From contig CBDEWF010000086.1 in the NCBI GenBank assembly GCA_965243775.1, positions 62,001 to 126,000 of the forward strand: a stretch of 64,000 nt of DNA, in the 5' to 3' direction. The position numbers were made by a program, and so were the translations under genes. Shown piece by piece: positions 9,783-18,974 of this stretch. The DNA comes from Sansalvadorimonas sp965243775 (GTDB taxonomy: Bacteria > Pseudomonadota > Gammaproteobacteria > Pseudomonadales > Endozoicomonadaceae). The notes under the pieces are model-generated. The model did not search any database, was not told the DNA's origin, and was given only the letters and a program-made list of their open reading frames with translations. Numbering within the stretch: the stretch's first letter is position 1; every line of letters begins with the position of its first letter.

Positions 9783-11579
9783 TCAGCCAAAGTTCAACTC
9801 ATCCATAGCCATAACACTATCGGCACCTGCCTCCATACAGGCTTTGTGGGTCTGGGTTCGGGGCAGAATTTTCTGGAAGTAAAAATCTGCTGTATGCACC
9901 TTGGCGGAGTAGAAACCTTCTTCGGTTGTTCCACCTGCCAGCTTCTCTTTGGCCACCCGGGCCATATCAGCCCACAGATAAGCCAGAACCGCATAACCTG
10001 AGTACATCAGGTAATCTACTGAAGCAGCTCCCACCTCTTCCCGGTTCTGCATAGCCTTCATACCGATTTTCATGGTCAGCTCACCCCACTCCTTGTTCAA
10101 AGCGGCCAGCTTCGGAACATAATCTTTCAGGGCTTCGTTATCCACATGCTTCTGACAGAATTTGTGCACAACCTTGGTAAATCCTTTCAGGGATTCCCCC
10201 TGAGTCATCAATACCTTGCGTCCCAGAAGATCAAGGGCCTGAACACCAGTGGTCCCCTCATAGAGCATGGATATTCGGGCATCTCGAACATTTTGCTCCA
10301 TGCCCCATTCACTGATAAAGCCATGGCCGCCATAGCACTGCAGACCGAGATTGGCTGCTTCAAAGCCAGTCTCGGTCATAAAGGCTTTCACGATAGGCGT
10401 CAGGAAGCCCAACATATTGTCTGCTGCCTTGCGCTCTTCCTCACTTTCAGCGTGCTGAACAATATCGGCATACTGGCCGGCCAGGTACAACATGGCCCGG
10501 TTACCTTCAGCAAATGATTTGATGGTCAACAGCATCCGGCGTACATCAGGATGGACAATAATCGGGTCAGCAGGTCCCTCAGGGTTCTTTGGTCCGGTCA
10601 GTGCACGCATCTGCAGACGCTCACGGGCATAAGTCAGTGCCCCCTGGTAAGCGACTTCAGCATGGGCAATGCCCTGCAACCCGGTACCTATACGGGCTGT
10701 ATTCATAAAGGTGAACATGCAGTTCAAACCTTTATTGGGTGGTCCAATCAGGAAGCCAGTCGCTTCATCGAAGTTCATGACACAGGTAGCATTGCCGTGA
10801 ATACCCATCTTGTGCTCAAGGGAACCACAAGATACCGTATTACGGGCACCAGCAGAGCCGTCCTCATTGGGTACGCGTTTTGGAACAATGAACAGAGAAA
10901 TACCCTTGGTTCCCTGGGGAGCATCAGGCAGGCGGGCCAGAACGATATGAACAATATTTTCAGCCATATCGTGTTCACCGGCTGAAATAAAGATCTTGGT
11001 TCCGGATATTTTGTATGATCCATCAGCCTCCGGTTCAGCCTTGGTACGCAGCATGCCAAGGTCGGTACCACAATGTGGCTCGGTCAGGCACATTGTGCCT
11101 GTCCACTCCCCGGTGACCAGTTTGGTCAAGTAAGTCTGCTGCTGCTCAGGAGTACCATGGGCCTGCAGGGTATTCATGGCACCATGGCTGAGCCCGGGAT
11201 ACATTCCCCAGGACCAGTTGGCTTCACCGATCAGCTCACTCATCACCAGATTCAAAGATTCCGGCAATCCCTGACCACCAAACTCTGGTTCGTGGGCCAG
11301 TGATGGCCAGCCACCTTCAACAAACTGCTGATAGGCTTCCTTGAAACCAGACGGTGTTGTTACCCCCTCTTCCGACCAGGTGCACCCCTCACGGTCACCA
11401 GACTGGTTCAGGGGAGCCAGTACCTGCTCACAGAACTTGGCTCCCTCTTCAATAATCGCATCCACCATATCCGGTGTGGCATCTTCGGCACCGGGAAGAG
11501 ATGCGTAGTGCCCGGAATAATCCAGCAATTCATTGCGAACAAAACGGATGTCACGCAGAGGAGCCTTGTATTCTGGCAT
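9783..11579 (-). CDS. Acyl-CoA dehydrogenase, long subfamily (paralogue)
   Basis: A 598-residue protein starting at MPEYKAPLRDIRF; GAGGT 8 nt upstream favours this over a start five codons earlier. It is collinear over its length with the dehydrogenase at 5241-7031, sharing CLTEPH(C/S)GTD, the TKIFI(S/T)(A/G)GEHD block, SCGS(L/I)EHKMGI, FGGHG- or YGGHG-type segments and the catalytic-base motif LYEGTTG. Expected reaction: FAD-dependent alpha,beta-dehydrogenation of acyl-CoA, passing electrons to ETF. The two copies probably differ in chain-length range, but the sequence does not say how. Confidence 0.93.
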   Translation of the reverse strand: MPEYKAPLRDIRFVRNELLDYSGHYASLPGAEDATPDMVDAIIEEGAKFCEQVLAPLNQSGDREGCTWSEEGVTTPSGFKEAYQQFVEGGWPSLAHEPEFGGQGLPESLNLVMSELIGEANWSWGMYPGLSHGAMNTLQAHGTPEQQQTYLTKLVTGEWTGTMCLTEPHCGTDLGMLRTKAEPEADGSYKISGTKIFISAGEHDMAENIVHIVLARLPDAPQGTKGISLFIVPKRVPNEDGSAGARNTVSCGSLEHKMGIHGNATCVMNFDEATGFLIGPPNKGLNCMFTFMNTARIGTGLQGIAHAEVAYQGALTYARERLQMRALTGPKNPEGPADPIIVHPDVRRMLLTIKSFAEGNRAMLYLAGQYADIVQHAESEEERKAADNMLGFLTPIVKAFMTETGFEAANLGLQCYGGHGFISEWGMEQNVRDARISMLYEGTTGVQALDLLGRKVLMTQGESLKGFTKVVHKFCQKHVDNEALKDYVPKLAALNKEWGELTMKIGMKAMQNREEVGAASVDYLMYSGYAVLAYLWADMARVAKEKLAGGTTEEGFYSAKVHTADFYFQKILPRTQTHKACMEAGADSVMAMDELNFG

Positions 11580-11731
11580 GGCTTGTGACCTCAATATTTA
11601 TGATTGTGATTAGTCTGCCTGTGACCATTAACACAGTTATTTTAAACAAGTGTTTGAAATTTACGTATAGATACCTACCATGTCAAGGGTGTCCCATCCT
11701 CTTTGCCGGTCATTTTTACTTCCTGTTTTTC

Positions 11732-12013
11732 AGGGTGTGTTCACAATTAAACATCAACTCAGTGGCCTTAAAAGCGGCCAGATGTTAGAAGGGCTTGTGA
11801 AAATCGTAGTTATTCTACATTGAACAACCGACACAGCTGGCTATTGTGCCCTACGGGTATGGTCGCTTTTAGGGTCACCCGAAGGGCGTTCCCGAGAGTC
11901 CCTATGGCTGCGTTGCAGCGCCTTGAAAGGCAACAAGCATTCCTGCGGCACTGCGTCTTGCCATAGGAACTTTCGGGAACGCTGAGTTCGCTGTTTAATT
12001 GTGAACACACCCT
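11732..12013. mobile_element. MITE-like non-autonomous element (282 bp)
   Basis: The interval is bounded by 21-bp perfect terminal inverted repeats (11732-11752 and 11993-12013, beginning AGGGTGTGTTCACAATTAAA), extending imperfectly through an ACTCAG block. A second inverted repeat, 23 nt with two mismatches, lies inside at 11886-11908 and 11960-11982 (GCGTTCCCGA... outermost), so the right half can fold into a long hairpin. There is no significant open frame. This is MITE architecture. I see no clear target-site duplication, so insertion age and mechanism are unknown. It accounts for most of the gene-free interval 11580-12189. Confidence 0.75.
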
Positions 12014-12189
12014 AATCGGTAACAGAACTTTTCAAAATCCCAGCAGCACCAGTTAATAATCATCGACTTCCCCCGATTCCTTAAACAACAGGACAACATG
12101 TTAATTAAGACAACTGTGCTTCTGTTTACTGCATTTCATGCTGTCATAAGTTTTTCATTTTATTTCTGTGAAAACGGCAAAGAGCATTT

Positions 12190-13059
12190 ATGACACGGAT
12201 AAAAATATTTCGCCTGGACACCTTTACCAACAAGACATTTTCAGGCAATCCAGCGGTAGTGTGTCCGCTGCCGGAGTGGTTGCCTGAGGATATCCTGCAG
12301 AATATTGCTGCCGAAAATAATTCCGAAACAGCCTTTATTGTTGGAGGGCACGGCTCTTACCATATTCGCTGGTTTACACCTGTTCAGGAATGCAACCTGT
12401 CTGCCCACACGACACTTGCCGCCAGTAAGGTTATCAGGGATGAACTGGGAGATATCTCGGATACCATTACCTACAGCAGCCTTCGCGGCGAGTTGATAGC
12501 ACGGTATTTAGATCCTCAGATTGAGCTGACACTGCCGACAGATCACCCTTTTGAAGCCCAGCTTCCAGATGAACTAACAGCGATTCTTCCCTTTGAGCCG
12601 GTTGCAACTATGCTCAGCCAGGATGACTGGCTGGTTGAAGCCCCGGATGCGAACTGTATTACCGGGCTGGATCTGGTTCTTATCAATAACCCGGCCTGTA
12701 CCACCCGGGGGATAGCTATCACAGCCAAAAGCGATAAGCTCGGGGTTGATTTTGTTTCCCGCTATTTTGGCGGTCCCGGGACAGGGATAATTGAAGACCC
12801 GGTTAACGCCTCAGTCCATTCAGCACTGACAGCTTACTGGGCAGAAAAGCTTGACAGGGTCAGCTTGTATGCAAAAGGGATTTCCTCTCGGGGAGGGGAT
12901 ATTCAGTGCCAACTGGCTGGCGACCGGGTTCTGATCAGAGGACAAGCAGTCAGCAATATGAGCGGAGAGATCCGCATTCCAGGCAACTACTTTCTGCCGG
13001 AATGCGAACGTCTATCCGTTACAGTTATTCCGCACGCCAGTCAGGACAGGTTTCTTTAG
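12190..13059 (+). CDS. PhzF family protein (isomerase/epimerase-like)
   Basis: The 289-residue protein opens with the family signature FRLDTFTNKTFSGNPAVVC and has the catalytic-type glutamate in NNSETAFI. The middle region IRWFTPVQECNLSAHTTLAA corresponds to the usual glycine/alanine-rich helix start but has unusual residues (CNLSAHTT instead of the common LCGHAT). GGPGTGIIEDPVNASVHSAL is the matching block in the second half. The fold is a two-lobed diaminopimelate epimerase-like barrel. PhzF itself isomerises dihydro-hydroxyanthranilate, but there are no phenazine genes nearby, so the substrate is unknown. Confidence 0.85.
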   Translation: MTRIKIFRLDTFTNKTFSGNPAVVCPLPEWLPEDILQNIAAENNSETAFIVGGHGSYHIRWFTPVQECNLSAHTTLAASKVIRDELGDISDTITYSSLRGELIARYLDPQIELTLPTDHPFEAQLPDELTAILPFEPVATMLSQDDWLVEAPDANCITGLDLVLINNPACTTRGIAITAKSDKLGVDFVSRYFGGPGTGIIEDPVNASVHSALTAYWAEKLDRVSLYAKGISSRGGDIQCQLAGDRVLIRGQAVSNMSGEIRIPGNYFLPECERLSVTVIPHASQDRFL

Positions 13060-13064
13060 AGCGT

Positions 13065-13484
13065 CTAAAACTGGCAGACAGGTACACACATCTGGATACA
13101 GAGTATATCCAGACTTTGGTGACGGCAGGCTGAAGCACAGCTGTTAAAGGTTCCTCCCATAACTTTACAGCTCTGCTCACTGACGTTTTCACATTCCTGG
13201 TACTTATTCAGCCACTGCCCATTATTGGCCAGACAGCCAACAACATGCCTGGGACCAGTAACTGTCACCTGATGGCCATCAGGTTCAGAGATACTGGCTT
13301 TGACCAGAACCCCCAATGCCTCCAGTTTTTTGGCCTGCTTCAAAATGCTCCTTTCACCAGGCAGAACCCTTGTAACAGTATTGTCTTCTGTTTTCTGAAA
13401 GCAGGAACAGGCAACCAGAAAAAGTAATACTCCGCCAACAGTCAACTTGGCGGTCAGTCTGGCAGTGAATCTGAAGAGTTTCAT
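13065..13484 (-). CDS. Cysteine-rich predicted lipoprotein of unknown function
   Basis: AGGTG 8 nt upstream places the start at 13484, giving 139 residues. The signal peptide ends in a lipobox (LVAC, lipid Cys26). The C-terminal third carries eight cysteines in a pattern GGTFNSCASACRH...CIQMCVPVC, which suggests several disulfides in an exported protein. The gene begins 24 nt after bioD on the same strand and could be read through from the biotin operon, although nothing ties it to biotin. I cannot assign a function. Confidence 0.75.
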   Translation of the reverse strand: MKLFRFTARLTAKLTVGGVLLFLVACSCFQKTEDNTVTRVLPGERSILKQAKKLEALGVLVKASISEPDGHQVTVTGPRHVVGCLANNGQWLNKYQECENVSEQSCKVMGGTFNSCASACRHQSLDILCIQMCVPVCQF

Positions 13485-13508
13485 GGAGCGCACACCTACT
13501 GAAATAAC

Positions 13509-14186
13509 CTATAAATTAGGCAGTGTCAGATATTCTGCCACTTTCTCAGGCGCTGGATTTTCAAGATGAGGGACTTCACCCAGAAATGGTACGGGCAAGA
13601 GTCCTTTCAGGGCGGTCAGGTTTTCCTGGTAACGGTTCATCTCAGCAACAGCCCGATTGGCAACCCAGCCCACAGGTTCAAGACCATCCTTGAGAATGGC
13701 TTCCACTGTAAGAACAGCATGATTAATACAGCCCAGACGCATACCCACAACCAGAATAACCGGCACATCAAGCTTCTTTGGCACACTGGAGTACATCTCA
13801 CGGGGAGAGAGCGGAACTCGCCAGCCACCAGCGCCTTCAATCAGGGTAAAGTCAGCGCCACGCATCATGACACCGCAGCAATAACCCGCTAGCTGCTCTG
13901 CCGTGACCTTGCGACCTGCTTCCTGCAGCCCGATATGAGGAGCGATGGCAGGCTCTAGGACAACCGGATTAATCTGTTCGTAAGGCAGATTCATGGTAAT
14001 CGCCTGCTGCAATGCCAGGGCATCGGAGTTGCGCAAGCCATCCGCTGTCTGCTCACACCCGGAAGCAACAGGTTTGACGGCAGCAGTAGTCAAACCATCT
14101 AATCTGGCACGGGCGAGAAGACCACAGGAAATGACTGTTTTGCCGGCATCCGTATCCGTACCGGTGACAAAAAAGGTCTTTTTCAT
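13509..14186 (-). CDS. bioD: Dethiobiotin synthetase
   Basis: The 225-residue protein starts with the ATP-binding P-loop TGTDTDAGKT and has the family's VKPVASGCE segment and the IEGAGGWRVPL loop. It closes the ureido ring of dethiobiotin from 7,8-diaminopelargonate, CO2 and ATP in the cytoplasm. It is the last biotin gene of the minus-strand cluster, starting 33 nt after bioC. BioA, which makes its substrate, is not in the window. Confidence 0.97.
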   Translation of the reverse strand: MKKTFFVTGTDTDAGKTVISCGLLARARLDGLTTAAVKPVASGCEQTADGLRNSDALALQQAITMNLPYEQINPVVLEPAIAPHIGLQEAGRKVTAEQLAGYCCGVMMRGADFTLIEGAGGWRVPLSPREMYSSVPKKLDVPVILVVGMRLGCINHAVLTVEAILKDGLEPVGWVANRAVAEMNRYQENLTALKGLLPVPFLGEVPHLENPAPEKVAEYLTLPNL

Positions 14187-14219
14187 AAAACGAGTTTAAT
14201 TACCACGCAAAATTTATCG

Positions 14220-15050
14220 TCAGGCTCCCAGCTTTTGCAGAACACCGTAAATCACCCGGTAGCTGGCTGGATACCCTTTATCGGATGCAAAAGGCTGATA
14301 GCCCTTCGACAACCCATTCAGCACCCGGCGTCCAGACAAACCACGTTGCTGACTGTCAATAACCGTATTGGCTCCCAAAGCCTTCATTTCCCGAAGCAGA
14401 TGAAGAACTGTCGGGTAGTAAAGGGTTTCCGTATGCTGACAGAATGTTTCTGGAGCCAGTCCGGAAGACACCACTCTCTGGCGTTGCTCCAGGTAATTTT
14501 CATGGCAGTTGACATGGGGGTTGTTATCAACAGACAGCCAGGCTTTTTGCAGTTCATAGAGGCTACCGTCAGCCAGGGTAGAGAACACAAAATAGCCGCC
14601 AGGTTTCAATACCCGTCGAACCTGCTCCAGCACCTCGGAAAAACAGTCGCACCACTGTATCGCCAGACTGGAAAACACCAGATCAAACAGGTTTCCCTGG
14701 AAAGGTAACTCTTCAATATCACCGGACAGCCAGTGACACTGTTTCAAATCCGGCTGTGAACGGGCATAGTCCAGCATACCTTCAGAAATATCCAAACCTG
14801 TGATATCTGCGCCAGGATAGCGCTGAACCAGTGAACGGGTTTCGAAGCCGGTACCACAGCCCAGATCCAGAATCGCGGGATTGTCAGAGCCGAGCTCAGG
14901 CAACCCCAAACGGGTTCTGGCTGCCACTATCTGTTGCAGGGTTGCCGCTGCATCATAAGTTCCGGCAGCCTTGCTGAAACTACTTGCAATCTGACGTTTA
15001 TTGATCTTCCCAGACGAGCTGGTTTCGGGCTGAGCGAGAATAGAAGTCAT
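14220..15050 (-). CDS. bioC: Malonyl-[ACP] O-methyltransferase
   Basis: A 276-residue class I SAM-dependent methyltransferase with motif I ILDLGCGTGFETRSL, the SGDIEELPF acidic segment and the conserved LVFSSLAIQWC block of BioC. It methylates malonyl-ACP to disguise it as a fatty-acid primer at the start of pimeloyl synthesis. Its ATG shares one base with the bioH stop region, consistent with translational coupling. Confidence 0.95.
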   Translation of the reverse strand: MTSILAQPETSSSGKINKRQIASSFSKAAGTYDAAATLQQIVAARTRLGLPELGSDNPAILDLGCGTGFETRSLVQRYPGADITGLDISEGMLDYARSQPDLKQCHWLSGDIEELPFQGNLFDLVFSSLAIQWCDCFSEVLEQVRRVLKPGGYFVFSTLADGSLYELQKAWLSVDNNPHVNCHENYLEQRQRVVSSGLAPETFCQHTETLYYPTVLHLLREMKALGANTVIDSQQRGLSGRRVLNGLSKGYQPFASDKGYPASYRVIYGVLQKLGA

Positions 15051-15793
15051 TACCCATCCTCTCTGTCCATAGAGTGAATTATGCTGGCAACTTTTTCAGG
15101 GTGATCAAGGAAGATTCCATGACAACCGGGCAGTACGGATACTTGATGCCCAGGCAATAAATCCCGAAGATGAAGAGCCAGTTCTGGCTTTGCCAGGGGA
15201 TCACTGTCGGCCAGGATATGGTGAGCAGGGCAGATCACTTTCTGCCAGTCTGCCCGGGCGTCCTCTTCCAGCCGGTTTAACAGCTCTCGCCAGTCAGTAT
15301 CCGTTGCAAACGCCCATTTGGAAGAGGTACGGAAGGCACGGATAGCACTCTTCATATCTCTACTTCCCCGGGCACAGACCGGAGCAAAACCTTTCATGAC
15401 ATTCTGGATATTCTCGGCCACTGCATCTGCAAACACCCTGCTAGCATCAGGGTGTTTACCTGCTGGCCACTCCTCAGTAGCCAAAAAGCAGGGCGTGCTA
15501 CCCATGGTCACCACACCGCGAACCTTATCCGGATAGCTGGCGGCAAATCTGGCAGACACATTTCCTCCCAGAGACCAGCCGGCGAGAACAGCGGAAGACT
15601 CACCTATCGCTTCTGCAACCAGAGTGAAAAGATCACCCCAGCTTTCTCCGCTGGCATCAGCCAGAGAAACTGCGGTCACATCATGCCCCATCTGTTCCAA
15701 GGAAATTTTCAAGGGAGAAAGAATGTCTGCTGACATGGCCCAGCCAGACACCAGAACAACTTTTTTTAATGGATTTCCTGCGGCCAGTGTCAT
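15050..15793 (-). CDS. bioH: Pimeloyl-[ACP] methyl ester esterase
   Basis: A 247-residue alpha/beta hydrolase with nucleophile elbow GWSLGG, a downstream Asp in ADSDPLAKP and His in GCHGIFLDHPE, forming the Ser-Asp-His triad. It removes the methyl group added by BioC once the pimeloyl chain is complete. It lies between bioF and bioC, overlapping the bioF stop by 4 nt, so its role is supported by position as well as motifs. Confidence 0.93.
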   Translation of the reverse strand: MTLAAGNPLKKVVLVSGWAMSADILSPLKISLEQMGHDVTAVSLADASGESWGDLFTLVAEAIGESSAVLAGWSLGGNVSARFAASYPDKVRGVVTMGSTPCFLATEEWPAGKHPDASRVFADAVAENIQNVMKGFAPVCARGSRDMKSAIRAFRTSSKWAFATDTDWRELLNRLEEDARADWQKVICPAHHILADSDPLAKPELALHLRDLLPGHQVSVLPGCHGIFLDHPEKVASIIHSMDREDG

Positions 15794-17004
15794 TGAGCAA
15801 ACTCCTTTACAACCAGTTCTTCTCTGCTCATTTTTCCTGCTGAATGTTCCAGCGCTGAAAGCAGACGATCAACATGCTCTTCCGTATGGCGGGCACTGAA
15901 TGTTACCCGCAACCGGGATTGCCCGGCAGGAACGGTGGGTGGGCGAATAGCTGTAACCAGGATTCCCTGGGCTGCCAACCCTGCACTCATATCCAGTGCA
16001 CTGCGGGCGCTGCCAACGAGAACAGGTTGAATGGGGGTTTCTGAATCCATCAACTCCAGCCCCAGTTGCTGGCACCCAGTGCGGAATCGTTGAATCAATG
16101 TCTTGAGCTGTTGCCGTCGCCACTCTTCCTTCTGCAGTAACCGCAGACTTGTTCTGGTAGCTTCAGCAACAGCTGGAGGCATGGCTGTGGTATAGATATA
16201 AGTGCGGGAAAATTGAATCAGGGTCTCTATCAACGCATCACTCCCGGCAACAAAAGCCCCGGCGGTACCAAAAGCTTTTCCCAAGGTTCCGACCAGAACG
16301 GGCAGATCATTCATAGCCATATCATAAAGATCAGCCACTCCCCGGCCGCCCTGACCAACAGTGCCAAAGCCATGGGCATCATCGACCATTAACCAGGCAC
16401 CATGCTTTCCTGCCAGTGAAGACAGCTCTCTGAGTGGGGCAATATCACCATCCATGCTAAAGACGCCATCAGTCACAATAAGCTTGCGGCGGGCTTCACT
16501 TCGGGCCAGCTTTAAATCCAGGCTGGCTGGATCATTATGGAGGTATCTCTGAAAGCGAGCACCTGACAGCTGACCGGCATCCAGCAGAGAGGCATGATTC
16601 AACCGATCTTGGAAAATAGCATCACTGCGGCCAAGCAGTGCACTGATGACCCCCAGATTGGCCATATACCCGGTCGAGAACAGCAGCGCCCGCGGACGAC
16701 TGGTAAAAGCCGCCAGTTCATCTTCCAGCTGATGATGAGCACAGCTGTGCCCGTTTACCAGATGGGAAGCACCACTGCCAACACCATATTCGCTGGCGGC
16801 TTTCTGAAAGCTGGCAACCACCTCTGGATGGTTTGCCAATCCCAGGTAATCATTGCTGCAGAATGCCAGCTTCGGTTGACCTTCAACGATAATCTCTGGC
16901 CCCTGGGCACTGTCTACAGACCTGCGGGCCCGGTAGAGATTCTCAGCCCGGCGTTCCGCCAGTGCTGTTTCAAGATCAAAGGCTGATGTTACGAACGAAT
17001 TCAT
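15790..17004 (-). CDS. bioF: 8-amino-7-oxononanoate synthase
   Basis: A 404-residue fold-type I PLP enzyme with the PLP-lysine motif GTLGKAFGTAGAF, the N-terminal FCSNDYLGLANHPE and the VDDAHGFGTVG aspartate motif of the alpha-oxoamine synthases. It condenses pimeloyl-ACP with L-alanine. It overlaps bioB and bioH by 4 nt each (ATGA-type), showing a tightly coupled operon. Slightly longer than the E. coli enzyme at the N-terminus. Confidence 0.96.
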   Translation of the reverse strand: MNSFVTSAFDLETALAERRAENLYRARRSVDSAQGPEIIVEGQPKLAFCSNDYLGLANHPEVVASFQKAASEYGVGSGASHLVNGHSCAHHQLEDELAAFTSRPRALLFSTGYMANLGVISALLGRSDAIFQDRLNHASLLDAGQLSGARFQRYLHNDPASLDLKLARSEARRKLIVTDGVFSMDGDIAPLRELSSLAGKHGAWLMVDDAHGFGTVGQGGRGVADLYDMAMNDLPVLVGTLGKAFGTAGAFVAGSDALIETLIQFSRTYIYTTAMPPAVAEATRTSLRLLQKEEWRRQQLKTLIQRFRTGCQQLGLELMDSETPIQPVLVGSARSALDMSAGLAAQGILVTAIRPPTVPAGQSRLRVTFSARHTEEHVDRLLSALEHSAGKMSREELVVKEFAQ

Positions 17005-18062
17005 ACAGCGGCTGCATCAACGAACAGGTCTTCATCCTGCCTCTTCTGTACCTGCTCCAGCAGATCCGCTTCCTGCTCCTCATCATCCTGGGCGACTACA
17101 CCCCGTTCAGGAGTCATGCCCAGCTTGTCGAACAGGAGCCTGTCTTTGTGAGCTGCCGGATTGGGCGTAGTCAACAGACACTCACCGTAGAAAATTGAGT
17201 TGGCGCCAGCCATAAAGGCAAGGGCCTGCATCTGTTCGTTCATGCTTTCCCGCCCCGCCGACAACCGCACATGGGATTTCGGCATCATAATGCGGGCAAC
17301 AGCAATGCAGCGGATAAAATCAAAGGGTTCCAGATCTTCAACACTGTCCAGAGGGGTACCATCAACCTTGACCAACATATTGATGGGCACACTTTCTGGA
17401 TGCTCTGGAAGGTTGGCCAGATTGATCAGCAGTCCAGCACGGTCACTGACATTTTCGCCCATACCGACAATACCGCCGCTGCAGATTTTCATTCCAGACT
17501 CCCGCACATATGAAAGAGTTTCCAGACGATCTTCATAGGTACGGGTGGTAATAATGTTCTTGTAGAACTCTGGTGATGTATCCAGATTGTGGTTGTAGTA
17601 ATCCAGTCCTGCTTCAGCCAGTTGCTCTGTCTGTTCCCAGGACAATTTGCCGAGAGTCATGCAGGTTTCCAGACCAAGCTTCTTGACCCCCCTCACCATT
17701 TCCAGAACATAGGGGAAATCTTTTTTAGGAGGATTCTTCCAAGCTGCTCCCATGCAGAAACGTGTTGCACCTGTTGCCCTGGCCTGCCTGGCCTTGTCTA
17801 TAACCCGCTGGACTTCCAGCAGCTTTTCCTTTTCCAGACCTGTGTTGTAACGACCACTTTGAGGACAGTATTTGCAGTCTTCTGGACATGCACCGGTCTT
17901 GATGGACAGCAGTGTACTAACCTGCACCTGGTTTGGATCAAAGTGCTGGCGATGAATGGTCTGTGCCTGAAAAATCAGATCATTGAAAGGCAGGGCGAAA
18001 AGCCCTTCGACTTCCGTGACATTCCAGTCATGGCGAATAGTAGTATTCTGCATAGTGGTCAT
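17001..18062 (-). CDS. bioB: Biotin synthase (radical SAM)
   Basis: The 353-residue protein has the radical-SAM cluster motif in GACPEDCKYCPQS (C-x3-C-x2-C), and the conserved YNHNLDTSPEFY and SAGRESM segments of BioB. It inserts sulfur into dethiobiotin, the last step of the pathway. It is the first gene of the minus-strand operon; an internal Met four codons in (MQNTT) is an alternative start. The C-terminus carries an acidic extension. A candidate BirA operator lies about 90 nt upstream. Confidence 0.97.
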   Translation of the reverse strand: MTTMQNTTIRHDWNVTEVEGLFALPFNDLIFQAQTIHRQHFDPNQVQVSTLLSIKTGACPEDCKYCPQSGRYNTGLEKEKLLEVQRVIDKARQARATGATRFCMGAAWKNPPKKDFPYVLEMVRGVKKLGLETCMTLGKLSWEQTEQLAEAGLDYYNHNLDTSPEFYKNIITTRTYEDRLETLSYVRESGMKICSGGIVGMGENVSDRAGLLINLANLPEHPESVPINMLVKVDGTPLDSVEDLEPFDFIRCIAVARIMMPKSHVRLSAGRESMNEQMQALAFMAGANSIFYGECLLTTPNPAAHKDRLLFDKLGMTPERGVVAQDDEEQEADLLEQVQKRQDEDLFVDAAAV

Positions 18063-18150
18063 CAGGCTTCGTAGTACTGCGGTTTAAAAACCGAATGTTA
18101 TTGGGACAGGACTTTCATTAACTGTTTCGATCATACCTGATGATAAAACC

Positions 18151-18184
18151 CAGTCAACCAGAAAGAAAAACAACAGGTTTACTT
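18151..18184. promoter_or_regulatory. Candidate BirA operator between bioB and comF
   Basis: The half-sites GTCAACC (18153-18159) and GGTTTAC (18176-18182) are separated by 16 nt, the spacing I recall for the E. coli bio operator (TGTAAACC-N16-GGTTTACA). The right half is a good match, the left half weaker (6 of 9 bases). The position between the bioB promoter region and the divergent comF is where such an operator would act. Confidence 0.45.
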
Positions 18185-18188
18185 TTGA

Positions 18189-18884
18189 GTGTTTTTTGCA
18201 CAATACAAATTTGCAACCTGCCTGCTATGTAAGGCAGCCTGCAAACCAGTAGATACATTATGCGAGCAATGTCTTATACACCTGCCTGTTCCAGCAATGT
18301 GCTGCCAGGTTTGCATGGAACTGCTGCCCGAAGACAGTGCCCTGCTGTGTAGAACCTGTCAGAAAAAGAAACGCCGGTTCGACACCTGCACCATCCCTTT
18401 TATCTACCAGCCCCCTGTTGCCAACATGCTTCAGCGGCTGAAGTGCAACCGCCAGCTGATTTATCTGCGTCCACTGGCCAGACGGTTAATGGATGCACTG
18501 GATGAGAAATATGCAGATGACAACTGGCCGGAAGCAATAATTCCTGTTCCACTGCACTGGTGGACTTTACGATTGCGGGGCTTTAATCAGGCTGGACTGA
18601 TAGCCCGGCACATTTCCAAAATAACAGGGATACCAGTACTGAACAAAAAGATTAAACGCCGTAAAACACCACCCCAGAAAGAGTTATCAGCCAGGAAAAG
18701 AGTTATAAATATCAAGGGGGCTTTCACCCTTGGCACGGCCATTGCCCACAGGCATGTCGCTGTTGTCGATGATGTTATGACGACCGGGGCAACAGTGGAA
18801 GAACTGTGCAAAACCCTGAAGCAGGCAGGGGTAAGGCGTACAGATGTATGGTGTCTGGCCCGTACACCTCCGGCTCATTTGTGA
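18189..18884 (+). CDS. comF: ComF/GntX family phosphoribosyltransferase-like protein
   Basis: The 231-residue protein has an N-terminal zinc-ribbon region with CxxC pairs (CLLCKAAC, CEQC, CQVC, CRTC), then a phosphoribosyltransferase fold with the PRPP-loop motif VAVVDDVMTTGATVEE and the family block PVPLHWWTLRLRGFNQA. ComF proteins are linked to DNA uptake and single-strand DNA handling; the E. coli homologue GntX lies next to bioH. The start is a GTG without an obvious ribosome site; internal starts are few, so I keep it. Confidence 0.88.
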   Translation: MFFAQYKFATCLLCKAACKPVDTLCEQCLIHLPVPAMCCQVCMELLPEDSALLCRTCQKKKRRFDTCTIPFIYQPPVANMLQRLKCNRQLIYLRPLARRLMDALDEKYADDNWPEAIIPVPLHWWTLRLRGFNQAGLIARHISKITGIPVLNKKIKRRKTPPQKELSARKRVINIKGAFTLGTAIAHRHVAVVDDVMTTGATVEELCKTLKQAGVRRTDVWCLARTPPAHL

Positions 18885-18974
18885 TAATGGGCACATAGCC
18901 CTCAGAAGGCATATAACACCTTCATAACTGCTTGGATAAGGCAAAAAACAGACCGGACAGACAAAGAATTATTT

